Source of the DNA: an uncultured Pelagibacteraceae bacterium | Lineage (GTDB): Bacteria; Pseudomonadota; Alphaproteobacteria; Pelagibacterales; Pelagibacteraceae | Direction of reading: 5' to 3' | DNA length: 64,000 bases | Assembly: GCA_902577525.1 (NCBI GenBank) | Contig: CACGZG010000003.1 | Coordinates: 55,554-119,553 of the forward strand | Part shown: positions 25,729 to 34,378 of the stretch, piece after piece | Layout: each line of letters opens with the position of its first letter | How positions within the stretch are numbered: the stretch's first letter is position 1 | The notes under the pieces: generated by a model | Told to the model about the DNA's origin: nothing | What the model saw: only the letters and a program-made list of their open reading frames with translations | Database searches by the model: none | Program-made: the position numbers and the translations under genes

Positions 25729-26965
25729 TTATTTTTTTAAATTCCTCATCATCGCTAATTATTTTGATGTTTTTAATATTTTCATTTAATTTATTTCTAA
25801 AATTAAAATTATTAATAATTTCTTCAACAGATTTAATCAAATTTATTTTATTATTTTTATTTAAAATTATTCCATTATGATTATTTTGAATTATTTCTGA
25901 AACACTAAAAAAATTACTAGTTATTGGAATTACATTTTGATTAATTAATTCTCTCAAAAATAAATTATACGTATCAAAATATGATGGGATAATACCAATA
26001 TCAGCCCAACTTAAAATCTTGTTAAGATCTCTATGATCATACTTATCGAATAGTTCTACATTTTTGAAATTTGCAATTTTAGATTTTAATGTTTTCTTTT
26101 TATCTCCATACACTCTTAAATTGATTTTATTTGAATATTTTTTAAGTAAATAATAGAAACTTTTTTCTATAATATCCCATCCTTTATTAAAAATTACACC
26201 TCCTGTATAAATAAAATTAATTTTTTTATTTTCTACTTTTTTTATAGCTAAAACTTTCTTAATTCCATGTGGAATAATTGAGAATTCCTTTTTTTTATTT
26301 CTAGTATGAGAAAAATAATAATCTGCGTAATCGTTTGAAGCAAAGATTAAATAATCATATATCTCATTTAAATGAAAATTAATAATTTGATTTCTATTTT
26401 TTAGATTATTTTCAAAATTATTTTTAGTCTTCTTTTTTTTATTTGATAATAAAAATCCTATTTTCTTTAATAATTTAAGTCTTTTAAATAAGTTTTTAGT
26501 TATACATTCGGAACAAACTTCTTTATCTAACTTCATTCTGCACAAACTATTATCGGAGTTGTTTAAAACTGGAGTAACAAAATAACAAAAATCCTCAAAT
26601 GAACAAATATGTCTTATGATCGGTATTTTATATTTTTTTAATTTATACAATAGTTGAGAGTCAAAATTGACCAAATCAATTATATGAAAAAGATCTGGTT
26701 TAAATGGTAAATCTAAATCATTTTTTAAATTGTCATTTTCAAATTCAAAACCATTTAAAGACCAGTTATGAATTGCTGGAAGATAGTGATAAAAAATTTC
26801 ATTTTTTTTATGTGTCTTGTAGAATAATTGTTCGTCATATGTGGGTGTTAATAAACAAACATTATAATTTTTTTTTAAAGCAAGATTTAAGTACTGATTT
26901 GCTAAAATTGGTGTGCCATGATTTAAATCGGTTGATTTGGCTTGAGTAATATAAACAATATTCAT
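25691..26965 (-). CDS. Glycosyltransferase family 4 (GT-B fold)
   Basis: 424 residues. The N-terminal domain begins NIVYITQAKSTDLNHGTPILANQYL and contains a cysteine cluster CRMKLDKEVCSECITK, seen in some surface-polysaccharide GT4 enzymes. The C-terminal domain has FIYTGGVIFNKGWDII (GT4 core) and ADIGIIPSYFDTYNLFLREL with the donor-binding Glu region. Probably builds a surface glycan with its GT2 neighbour. Very AT-rich and Asn/Lys-rich even for this window. It lies 67 bases downstream of a tRNA-Ser, a common place for strain-variable genes. Confidence 0.82.
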   Translation of the reverse strand: MNIVYITQAKSTDLNHGTPILANQYLNLALKKNYNVCLLTPTYDEQLFYKTHKKNEIFYHYLPAIHNWSLNGFEFENDNLKNDLDLPFKPDLFHIIDLVNFDSQLLYKLKKYKIPIIRHICSFEDFCYFVTPVLNNSDNSLCRMKLDKEVCSECITKNLFKRLKLLKKIGFLLSNKKKKTKNNFENNLKNRNQIINFHLNEIYDYLIFASNDYADYYFSHTRNKKKEFSIIPHGIKKVLAIKKVENKKINFIYTGGVIFNKGWDIIEKSFYYLLKKYSNKINLRVYGDKKKTLKSKIANFKNVELFDKYDHRDLNKILSWADIGIIPSYFDTYNLFLRELINQNVIPITSNFFSVSEIIQNNHNGIILNKNNKINLIKSVEEIINNFNFRNKLNENIKNIKIISDDEEFKKINEIYEKFFNKTN

Positions 26966-27032
26966 TAATTAATAAAATATAGAAAAAATCAAAAAATTAC
27001 ATTTTTAAATTTTTATAATATTTGTAATAAAA

Positions 27033-27124
27033 TGGCGGAAGAGGAGGGATTCGAACCCTCGGTACAAGTTTCCTCGCACGGTCATTTAGCAAACGACTGG
27101 TTTAAGCCTCTCACCCACTCTTCC
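27033..27124 (-). tRNA. tRNA-Ser(GCU)
   Basis: On the minus strand a complete class II tRNA of 92 bases including an encoded CCA end. The acceptor GGAAGAG pairs with CTCTTCC. The anticodon stem GTCGT/ATGAC encloses loop TTGCTAA, giving anticodon GCU (reads AGC/AGU). A long variable arm (about GTGCGAGGAAACTTGTAC) and the T-arm GAGGGTTCGAATCCCTC follow. It is the only RNA gene found in the window. Confidence 0.96.
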
Positions 27125-27143
27125 AGGAAATTTGTCACTTCTG

Positions 27144-27171
27144 ATTGTATTGAATAATCAATATTTATAAA
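27144..27171 (-). promoter_or_regulatory. Candidate promoter for tRNA-Ser
   Basis: On the minus strand TTTATA (27171-27166), 16-base spacer, TACAAT (27149-27144), about 20 bases before the tRNA 5' end. It occupies almost the same bases as the plus-strand candidate for soxB. Confidence 0.3.
27145..27171 (+). promoter_or_regulatory. Candidate promoter for the soxBDAG operon
   Basis: TTGTAT (27145-27150), a short 15-base spacer, TATAAA (27166-27171). The soxB ATG is at 27188. It overlaps base for base with the tRNA-Ser candidate in the opposite direction. Weak evidence from pattern only. Confidence 0.3.
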
Positions 27172-27187
27172 GTAATTATTCACTATT

Positions 27188-28441
27188 ATGAAAAATAAGT
27201 ATTCTATATTTTCACTGGTGAAAAACGCGTTTTCATATCATGAAAATTGGGAGAAAGCATGGAAAGATCCTGAACCAAAAAAAGAGTATGATGCCATAAT
27301 AGTTGGAGGTGGAGGTCACGGGTTGGCTACTGCATATTATTTAGCCAAAAAACATAAAATGAAAAATATCGCCGTCGTTGAAAAAGGATGGATTGGTGGT
27401 GGTAATACTGGAAGAAATACAACAATAATTAGGTCGAATTATTTATGGGATGCTAGTGCTGGATTATATGATCACGCTTTAAAAATTTGGGAGGGCTTAT
27501 CTCAAGAATTAAATTACAATGTAATGTTTAGTCAAAGAGGAGTGATAAATCTTGCTCACAATCTTCAAGATATTAGGGATTTAAAAAGAAGAACACATGC
27601 AAACAGACTGAATGGTATTGATGCAGTTTATTTAAATACAGAAGAAGTTAAAAAGTTTTGTCCTATTATTAATACATCTCCTGAGATTCGTTATCCGGTT
27701 TTAGGTGGAACTCTTCAAAAACGTGCCGGTACAGCGAGACATGATGCTGTTGCCTGGGGTTACGCAAGAGGAGCTGATGAAATGGGTGTTGATATAATTC
27801 AAAATTGTGAAGTTAAAGGAATAAAAAGAAATGGTGATAGTGTTGAAGGTATTGAAACTACTAAAGGATTTATCAAAACAAACAAAATTGGCGTGGTTGC
27901 AGCCGGTCACTCAAGCGTTATAGCGAACATGGCTGGATTAAGGTTACCTTTGGAAAGTAAACCTTTACAGGCTTTAGTCTCTGAACCTGTAAAGCCAGTT
28001 ATTGATACTGTAGTAATGTCTAATGCCGTTCATGCTTATGTTAGTCAATCTGATAAAGGAGAATTAGTAATTGGAGCTGGAACAGATGATTATGTTTCAT
28101 ATTCACAAAAAGGAAGTCATGATATCGTGGAAGGGACTTTAAATGCAATTTTAGAATTATATCCAATTTTCAGCAGAATGAGAATGTTGAGACAATGGGG
28201 TGGTATTGTAGATATATGCCCAGATGCGAGTCCGATTATTAGTAAAACTTCTATAAAAGGATTATACTTTAATTGTGGTTGGGGAACTGGTGGTTTCAAA
28301 GCAACGCCAGGTTCAGGTGATTTATTTGCCCATACGATAGCAAATGATGAACCACATAAATTAAATGCTGCGTTTAACTTAAATAGATTTGTAAGTGGTG
28401 ATCTTGTGGATGAACATGGTGCAGCTGCTGTAGCACACTAA
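27188..28441 (+). CDS. soxB: Sarcosine oxidase beta subunit, heterotetrameric type
   Basis: 417 residues of the DAO family. The FAD dinucleotide fold [20 protein letters not shown] appears near residue 37, with a second glycine motif [13 protein letters not shown]. The segment [15 protein letters not shown] contains the His that carries covalent FMN in characterised heterotetrameric enzymes. The C-terminal [13 protein letters not shown] is typical. With subunits D, A and G it demethylates sarcosine to glycine, giving methylene-THF and H2O2. The stop overlaps the soxD start by one base (TAATG). Confidence 0.96.
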   Translation: MKNKYSIFSLVKNAFSYHENWEKAWKDPEPKKEYDAIIVGGGGHGLATAYYLAKKHKMKNIAVVEKGWIGGGNTGRNTTIIRSNYLWDASAGLYDHALKIWEGLSQELNYNVMFSQRGVINLAHNLQDIRDLKRRTHANRLNGIDAVYLNTEEVKKFCPIINTSPEIRYPVLGGTLQKRAGTARHDAVAWGYARGADEMGVDIIQNCEVKGIKRNGDSVEGIETTKGFIKTNKIGVVAAGHSSVIANMAGLRLPLESKPLQALVSEPVKPVIDTVVMSNAVHAYVSQSDKGELVIGAGTDDYVSYSQKGSHDIVEGTLNAILELYPIFSRMRMLRQWGGIVDICPDASPIISKTSIKGLYFNCGWGTGGFKATPGSGDLFAHTIANDEPHKLNAAFNLNRFVSGDLVDEHGAAAVAH

Positions 28442-28719
28442 TGTTTATAATTAACTGTCCTTATTGTGGTGAAAGAGAACAAAGTGAATTTAAAGCTGGT
28501 GGTGAAGCTCATATAGTTAGACCTAAACAACCAACTGAATTGAGTGATGATCAATGGGCAGAATATCTTTTTATGAGAAAAAATATTAAAGGTATTCAAT
28601 TTGAGAGATGGGTTCATTCACATGGATGTAGAAAATGGTTTAATGTAGTTAGAGATACTTCTAATGACGTAATCAAAGCTGTTTATAAGATGGGCGAAAA
28701 ACCTCCAACTAAAAAATAA
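28441..28719 (+). CDS. soxD: Sarcosine oxidase delta subunit
   Basis: 92 residues. The zinc-binding cysteines are visible in FIINCPYCGEREQSEF, and the later His/Cys in WVHSHGCRKWFNVVRDT. The tail is basic. The subunit is structural in known heterotetrameric sarcosine oxidases. It overlaps soxB and soxA by one base at each end, a tightly coupled operon in the canonical soxB-D-A-G order. Confidence 0.95.
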   Translation: MFIINCPYCGEREQSEFKAGGEAHIVRPKQPTELSDDQWAEYLFMRKNIKGIQFERWVHSHGCRKWFNVVRDTSNDVIKAVYKMGEKPPTKK

Positions 28720-31700
28720 TGACAAAAAATTTAAGAATAAAAACAAGTAAATTTATTGATGAAACTTATAAAATTTCATTCAAATTTAATGGAAAAACTT
28801 ACTTTGGATATAAAGGAGATACACTAGCTTCTGCACTTTTAGCTAATGACATTCACTTAGTTGGAAGAAGCTTTAAATACCATAGACCTAGAGGTATAAT
28901 GACAGCAGGCTCAGAAGAACCAAATGCAATTGTGCAACTACATAATAATACCTCTAGAACTGAACCAAATGTAAGAGTTACAGAAATAGAAATTTATGAT
29001 GGTCTAGAAGCATCAAGTCAAAATTGTTGGCCAAGTGTCAATTTTGATATGGGTGGGATAAATAATTTCTTAAGCCCAGTACTGCCTGCAGGTTTTTATT
29101 ATAAAACTTTTATGTGGCCTGCAAGTTTTTGGGAAAAATATGAATATTTTATTAGAAAATCTGCGGGATTAGGAAAATCACCTATGGAGCCAGATCCTGA
29201 TATTTATGAACATAGATACGTTCATTGCGATCTTTTAATTATTGGTGCAGGTATATCAGGTATAATAGCTGCTAAAACCGCTGCAAAAAATGGTTATAAA
29301 ACTCTTTTAGTAGAAGAAAAATCGTACTTAGGAGGATCAACAATCTATCAAAATTCAGAACATTTCAAAATAAATAATCAAATATCAAGTTCTTGGTTAG
29401 AAAAAGAAATTAATGAAATTAAAAAAATTAAAAACTTAGAAATAAAAACTAGAACAAGTGTTGCTGCTTTTCATGGATATAATTTTTTATTAGCTAGGGA
29501 AAATTTAACTGATCACTTACCGTTAGAACAAAGAAATAAAAAAACTCGTCAAAGATTACTAAAAATTAGAGCAAAAAAAGTTATAACTGCAACTGGGTCC
29601 TTAGAAAGACCATTGATTTTTGATAATAATGACCGTCCTGGTATTTTACTTTCTTCTGCCATACATAAATATGCGAATTTATTCGGTGTAGCATGTGGAG
29701 AAAAAAATATTTTATTTACAAATAATGACAGCGCATATGAGACAGCAATTAGTTTGTATCAAAAAGGAATTAATATTGAGGCTATAATTGATAATAGAGA
29801 AGAAATTGACTCGAAATTGATTAAAGAAATTGAAAAAAATAATATCAAAATTTTTAAAGGATATACAATAGTTGATACCTCTGGATACAAAAGAATTAAC
29901 AAAGTTTCAATTATGCAACTTTCTAAAGATGGTCAAAAAGTAGTAGGCTCTAAAACAACTTTAAATTGCGACTGTCTTGGAATTTCTGGTGGATGGACAC
30001 CTGCTGTACATCTTTTTACACAATCTGGTGGAAAATTAAAATTCAGAGATGAAGATCAGGTTTTTATACCAAATATATATCCATCAGATCAAATTAGTAT
30101 AGGTTCATGTAATGGTGAATTTACTTTAGATGAGATATTGTCAGTTGTACCTACGACCCTAAAAAAATTTTTAAATATAAAAGAAACAGATTATGAAAAT
30201 TTAGAAGTTCAGTCTTCATTTAATAAGTCAAAAAGAAATATATGGTTACTTCCATCTGATAAAGTTATTGGAAAAACAAAATCTTTCGTAGATTATCAAA
30301 ATGACGCAACAGCTAAAGATATTAAATTAGCTTTAAGAGAAGGTTTTAGATCAATAGAACATGTTAAAAGATATACAACAACCGGTATGGGAACTGATCA
30401 AGGAAAACTTGGTAATATGCATGCATTAGGAATAATTTCTGAAACTGCTGGATCTAAAATGGGTGAACTTGGAACAACAACATTCAGACCACCCTACACT
30501 CCTCTTACTTTTGGAACAATCGTTGGAAGAAATGTTGGTGAATATTTTGATATATTTAGAAAAACTCCTATACATGACTGGCACGTCGAGAACAAAGCTG
30601 AGTTTGAGAATGTGGGACAATGGAAAAGACCTTGGTACTATCCACAAAATGGCGAGAACATGCATGATGCGGTCCAAAGAGAAAGTAAAGCAGCAAGAGA
30701 TAGCGCAGGAATATTGGATGCATCTACATTAGGCAAAATTGATATCCAAGGTACAGATGCATCTGAATTTTTAAATAGAGTTTATACAAATGCCTGGTCT
30801 AAACTAGCTATTGGAAAATGCAGATATGGCTTAATGCTTAACGAAGATGGTATGGTTTATGATGACGGTGTAACAACAAGATTGGGTGAAAATCATTATA
30901 TAATGACAACGACCACAGGTGGAGCAGCTACTGTTTTAGGTAAACTAGAAGATTATCTACAAACTGAATGGCCAGAACTGGATGTTTATTTAACTTCTGT
31001 AACTGATCATTATGCAACAGTAAGTATATGTGGGCCTAATAGTAAGAAAATAGTATCTCAAATAATTCCTGATCTTGATTTTTCTGATGAAAGTTTTCCT
31101 CATATGTCATTTAAGAATTCAAAAATTGGTAAGATTAAATGTAGAGTAATGAGAATTAGTTTTACAGGCGAACATAGCTACGAAATAAACGTTCAAGCTA
31201 ATTATGGTAAATCAGTATGGGAAAGATGTATGGAAATTGGAAAAGAATTTAATATTACTCCATACGGTACCGAGACCATGCATTTATTAAGAGCTGAAAA
31301 GGGATTTATCATTGTTGGTCAAGATACTGATGCAACTATGACTCCTATCGACTTACAAATGGATTGGATAGTCAGTAAAAAGAAATATGATTTTATTGGA
31401 AAAAGATCATTATATAGATCCGATACAATAAGAGAGGATAGAAAACAATTAGTTGGCCTAATAACAGAAAATCCTAATGAAGTTTTAGAAGAAGGTGCAC
31501 AAATTGTTGCTGATATTAATAAGTCACCAATTGAAATGTTGGGTCACGTTACATCAAGTTATTATAGTCCAAACTTAAAAAAATCTATTGCGCTTGGAGT
31601 TGTAAGAGGTGGAAAAAATATGATGGGTCAAAAATTAATTATCCCAATGAAAGATAAACAAATTAACGTTACTGTTGCAGATCCAGTTTTTTTAGATAAA

Positions 31701-31724
31701 GAGAATAAAAGATTAAATGCTTAA
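28719..31724 (+). CDS. soxA: Sarcosine oxidase alpha subunit
   Basis: 1001 residues, full length. An N-terminal ferredoxin-like fold without iron cysteines (FNGKTYFGYKGDTLASALL, GRSFKYHRPRGIMTAG) leads to an NAD-binding Rossmann segment LLIIGAGISGIIAAKTA near residue 172. The C-terminal third is a GcvT-like folate domain (LDASTLGKIDIQGTDASEFL ... GEHSYEINVQANYGKSVWE ... MLGHVTSSYYSPNLKKSIAL). This domain hands the oxidised methyl group to tetrahydrofolate. Its last 8 bases overlap soxG. Confidence 0.97.
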   Translation: MTKNLRIKTSKFIDETYKISFKFNGKTYFGYKGDTLASALLANDIHLVGRSFKYHRPRGIMTAGSEEPNAIVQLHNNTSRTEPNVRVTEIEIYDGLEASSQNCWPSVNFDMGGINNFLSPVLPAGFYYKTFMWPASFWEKYEYFIRKSAGLGKSPMEPDPDIYEHRYVHCDLLIIGAGISGIIAAKTAAKNGYKTLLVEEKSYLGGSTIYQNSEHFKINNQISSSWLEKEINEIKKIKNLEIKTRTSVAAFHGYNFLLARENLTDHLPLEQRNKKTRQRLLKIRAKKVITATGSLERPLIFDNNDRPGILLSSAIHKYANLFGVACGEKNILFTNNDSAYETAISLYQKGINIEAIIDNREEIDSKLIKEIEKNNIKIFKGYTIVDTSGYKRINKVSIMQLSKDGQKVVGSKTTLNCDCLGISGGWTPAVHLFTQSGGKLKFRDEDQVFIPNIYPSDQISIGSCNGEFTLDEILSVVPTTLKKFLNIKETDYENLEVQSSFNKSKRNIWLLPSDKVIGKTKSFVDYQNDATAKDIKLALREGFRSIEHVKRYTTTGMGTDQGKLGNMHALGIISETAGSKMGELGTTTFRPPYTPLTFGTIVGRNVGEYFDIFRKTPIHDWHVENKAEFENVGQWKRPWYYPQNGENMHDAVQRESKAARDSAGILDASTLGKIDIQGTDASEFLNRVYTNAWSKLAIGKCRYGLMLNEDGMVYDDGVTTRLGENHYIMTTTTGGAATVLGKLEDYLQTEWPELDVYLTSVTDHYATVSICGPNSKKIVSQIIPDLDFSDESFPHMSFKNSKIGKIKCRVMRISFTGEHSYEINVQANYGKSVWERCMEIGKEFNITPYGTETMHLLRAEKGFIIVGQDTDATMTPIDLQMDWIVSKKKYDFIGKRSLYRSDTIREDRKQLVGLITENPNEVLEEGAQIVADINKSPIEMLGHVTSSYYSPNLKKSIALGVVRGGKNMMGQKLIIPMKDKQINVTVADPVFLDKENKRLNA

Positions 31725-32280
31725 TTACACAAACACAATTACAGAGGAAAAATCTTACTCAGGTTTACAAATGAAAGAAATGAAACCTATTATGAAATTA
31801 ATCATTAGAGGTAAAAAAAGAGAATTTTTATCTTCAATTGGTAAATCATTAAATTTATTATTACCCACGGAAGCTAACACTTCATCTAGAAGTGAAAAAT
31901 TAACTGCCCTATGGTTAAGCCCAGATGAATGGATGATTTATTCAAATGAAACTTTAAGCTCAAAAAATAATGACTATGAAACTGAAAATTTACTAAATGA
32001 CAACATTTCAAAAAAAAACTTAGGAGCAATAACAGATGTGACAGATCAATTTGTATTAATTAACTTAAAAGGAGATAAAATTTTTGATTTATTTGAAACT
32101 GGATCTCCATTTAATTTCAACGATTTTAAAAACAAAAAAGGTTCGGTTACTCAAACAATTCTCGCTAAAATTGATGTGATTATTCATAATCAAAACCAAA
32201 ATGACGCAAATCTTTTTGTTAGACGTTCATTTTCACAACATTTGTTTTCATGGATGAATGATAGTGCGTCAAGATTATAG
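31717..32280 (+). CDS. soxG: Sarcosine oxidase gamma subunit
   Basis: 187 residues, weakly conserved as usual for this subunit. The core pattern [24 protein letters not shown], then [38 protein letters not shown] and the final [18 protein letters not shown] matches SoxG. Its position directly after soxA with an 8-base overlap makes the assignment firm. It completes the heterotetramer. Confidence 0.92.
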   Translation: MLNYTNTITEEKSYSGLQMKEMKPIMKLIIRGKKREFLSSIGKSLNLLLPTEANTSSRSEKLTALWLSPDEWMIYSNETLSSKNNDYETENLLNDNISKKNLGAITDVTDQFVLINLKGDKIFDLFETGSPFNFNDFKNKKGSVTQTILAKIDVIIHNQNQNDANLFVRRSFSQHLFSWMNDSASRL

Positions 32281-32315
32281 TTTCATTTATATTTTCTAAT
32301 AAGTTATTAATAACT

Positions 32316-33083
32316 ATGAAAAAATTATTTCTTATAGCATTATTTGCTCTTTTACCCTTTTCTTTAAACGCAGAGTCTAATTTAGACAAAATTCTATCCT
32401 CAGGTGTTTTAAAAGTTGGAACAACTGGAGATTGGGATCCAATGACTATGAAAGATCCAGCCACAAATAAATATAAAGGATTTGATATTGATGTAATGAA
32501 TGAACTTGCAAAAGATATGGGTGTCAAAATAGAATTTGTCCCTGCAGAATGGAAGACTATTGTTTCAGGTATCACTTCTGAAAGATATGATATTTCTACA
32601 AGTGTAACAAAAACTCCTAAAAGAGCTGAAGTAGCAGGTTTTACGGACACATATTACAAATATGGAACTGTTCCACTAGTTCTTAAGAAAAATTTAAAAA
32701 AGTTTCCTACATGGGACTCACTTAATAATTCAAATGTAACTATTGCGACTACTCTTGGTACATCACAAGAAGAAAAGGCTAAAGAGTTTTTTCCAAAATC
32801 AAAATTAAATTCAGTTGAAGCCCCTGCTAGAGATTTTCAAGAAGTTCTAGCTGGAAGAGCTGATGGCAATATAACTAGTTCAACTGAAGCCAATAAATTA
32901 GTTATTAAATATCCACAATTAGCAATTGTTCCTGACGGAGAAAAAAATCCAGCATTCTTAGCAATGATGGTTCCAAAAGGTGATAATAAATGGAACAGCT
33001 ATGTTAATGATTGGATAAAAAAGAAAAAGTCATCAGGCTTCTTTACTAAGTTACTAGCTAAATATAATTTAAAAAGCTTATAA
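32316..33083 (+). CDS. Periplasmic solute-binding protein, family 3, PheC-like
   Basis: 255 residues with a signal peptide ([19 protein letters not shown]). The mature start [20 protein letters not shown] resembles cyclohexadienyl dehydratase (PheC) as well as polar amino-acid binding proteins. The carboxylate-binding Arg is kept ([12 protein letters not shown]). The Asp that holds the amino group of amino-acid ligands is Ser by my alignment ([12 protein letters not shown]), while a Glu four columns on matches the position I recall as catalytic in PheC. It could bind an N-substituted or non-amino ligand, or be an enzyme. It lies 35 bases after soxG and 39 before a permease. Confidence 0.75.
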   Translation: MKKLFLIALFALLPFSLNAESNLDKILSSGVLKVGTTGDWDPMTMKDPATNKYKGFDIDVMNELAKDMGVKIEFVPAEWKTIVSGITSERYDISTSVTKTPKRAEVAGFTDTYYKYGTVPLVLKKNLKKFPTWDSLNNSNVTIATTLGTSQEEKAKEFFPKSKLNSVEAPARDFQEVLAGRADGNITSSTEANKLVIKYPQLAIVPDGEKNPAFLAMMVPKGDNKWNSYVNDWIKKKKSSGFFTKLLAKYNLKSL

Positions 33084-33122
33084 TCAATTAGTAATTAATT
33101 TTTAATTCTTTATAACTTAAGA

Positions 33123-33854
33123 GTGAAAAATTTATTTTTTTTACTTTTAATTTTACCTTTAACTTCATGTGGTAAAAGTGAACTTAATTGGTTAATTTTG
33201 TCTCCTAATAATTTGGAGGGATTAACTAATCTAAAATTTTTATTGAGTGGTTTAACCACAACTATTTTCATCTCTGTAGTTTCAATAATCATTTCAATAT
33301 TTTTAGGATTGGTTGTTGCAATACCATCTTTGGCTAAGAATAAATTCCTAACTTATTTAAATATTGGTTATGTTGAAATAGTAAGAGCAATACCTTTACT
33401 AGTTTTAATTTTATGGATTTATTACGGTTTACCAATAATGACAGGTATAAGTTTCAGTCCATTTGTATCTGGTATCATTGCTTTATCAATAAGTGAAAGT
33501 GCTTTTCAAGCTGAAATTTTTAGAGCAGGAATTAACTCTATCAAAAAATCTCAATGGGAAGCTGGAAGTTCTTTAGGATTAAATTTTTTTAGAAAATTGA
33601 AATTAGTTATACTACCTCAAGCAATTAAAAATATTTTACCTGCTATTGGTAATCAATTTGTTTATGTTTTAAAAATGTCATCACTAGTTTCAATTATTGG
33701 TATCGGTGATTTAACAAGAAAAGCTAATGAATTAGTTGTTACAACTTATCGACCACTTGAAATATACACTTTTTTAATCCTAGAATACCTAATTTTAATC
33801 TTGATAGTTTCATATTTAGTCAGGAAATTAGAAAAAAAACTACAGAAGGATTAA
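33123..33854 (+). CDS. Amino-acid-type ABC transporter permease
   Basis: 243 residues from a GTG start at 33123. It has about five membrane segments and the HisM/GlnP-type EAA loop: EAGSSLGLNFFRKLKLVILPQAIKNILPAIGNQFV. The upstream motif VEIVRAIPLLVLILWIYYG is also typical. The N-terminus, FLLLILPLTSCGKSELNW, looks like a lipoprotein signal with a lipobox (LTSC), which is odd for a permease. No ATP-binding subunit lies next to it. It converges on the nuclease gene with a 4-base overlap. It probably works with the preceding binding protein. Confidence 0.88.
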   Translation: MKNLFFLLLILPLTSCGKSELNWLILSPNNLEGLTNLKFLLSGLTTTIFISVVSIIISIFLGLVVAIPSLAKNKFLTYLNIGYVEIVRAIPLLVLILWIYYGLPIMTGISFSPFVSGIIALSISESAFQAEIFRAGINSIKKSQWEAGSSLGLNFFRKLKLVILPQAIKNILPAIGNQFVYVLKMSSLVSIIGIGDLTRKANELVVTTYRPLEIYTFLILEYLILILIVSYLVRKLEKKLQKD

Positions 33855-34378
33855 TTATTTTTTCTATAATCCCATGGCATCATAAAAGTGCCAGACCATA
33901 AACCTAGCTTTTCTTTTTTAGCAAAAATTTCTTGAGATACAAATTTTTTAGAATATTTCTTATATGCAACTGCATAACCATTTCTTACCATCCAGGCATT
34001 AACATTAGTTTTATCTTTAAAACATTCTGCAATATATCTTTTATATTTATCTTTGTTGCTCCATTTGCAAATTAATAATTTATTATTTATTTTTTTTTTT
34101 AATTTATCAGTAGAAATTTGCCCACATGGGTAGTTCTTATTAAAAGATATGAAAGATATAGTTAACCAAGGTTTTTTACATTGTTGTTTTTTTTCTGGAG
34201 CATCAATTCCAAAAAAACGTATTTTTTTTCCTTCTATTCGAATTGTGTCACCATCGGTAACTTTGGCTATACCAGAAATTATCTTAACTTCTTCTGATTT
34301 AACATCATTACAAGTTAATAAAAAAAATATTAGACAAATATTAGTAACTAAAAATAGGTTTGTTTTGTTTAAATACAT
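33851..34378 (-). CDS. Thermonuclease-family (SNase-like) exported nuclease
   Basis: 175 residues. A hydrophobic N-terminus (LFLVTNICLIFFLLTC) serves as a signal and contains a possible lipobox (LLTC). The SNase core follows: GIAKVTDGDTIRIEGKKIRFFGIDAPEKKQ (catalytic Asp and Arg region), then the second half KYKRYIAECFKDKTNVNAWMVRNGYAVAY. Probably degrades nucleic acid outside the cytoplasm, or is a membrane-anchored homologue. The first 38 bases overlap the end of the MATE gene. Confidence 0.85.
   Translation of the reverse strand: MYLNKTNLFLVTNICLIFFLLTCNDVKSEEVKIISGIAKVTDGDTIRIEGKKIRFFGIDAPEKKQQCKKPWLTISFISFNKNYPCGQISTDKLKKKINNKLLICKWSNKDKYKRYIAECFKDKTNVNAWMVRNGYAVAYKKYSKKFVSQEIFAKKEKLGLWSGTFMMPWDYRKNN

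Noticed and set aside
26966-27187. Small gene or ncRNA beyond the tRNA in the largest gap
   Set aside because: Outside the tRNA only AT-rich spacer remains; no open frame or stable stem is visible.
30463-30732. 89-residue plus-strand ORF inside soxA in another frame
   Set aside because: Out-of-frame shadow within the soxA reading frame; no independent start signals.
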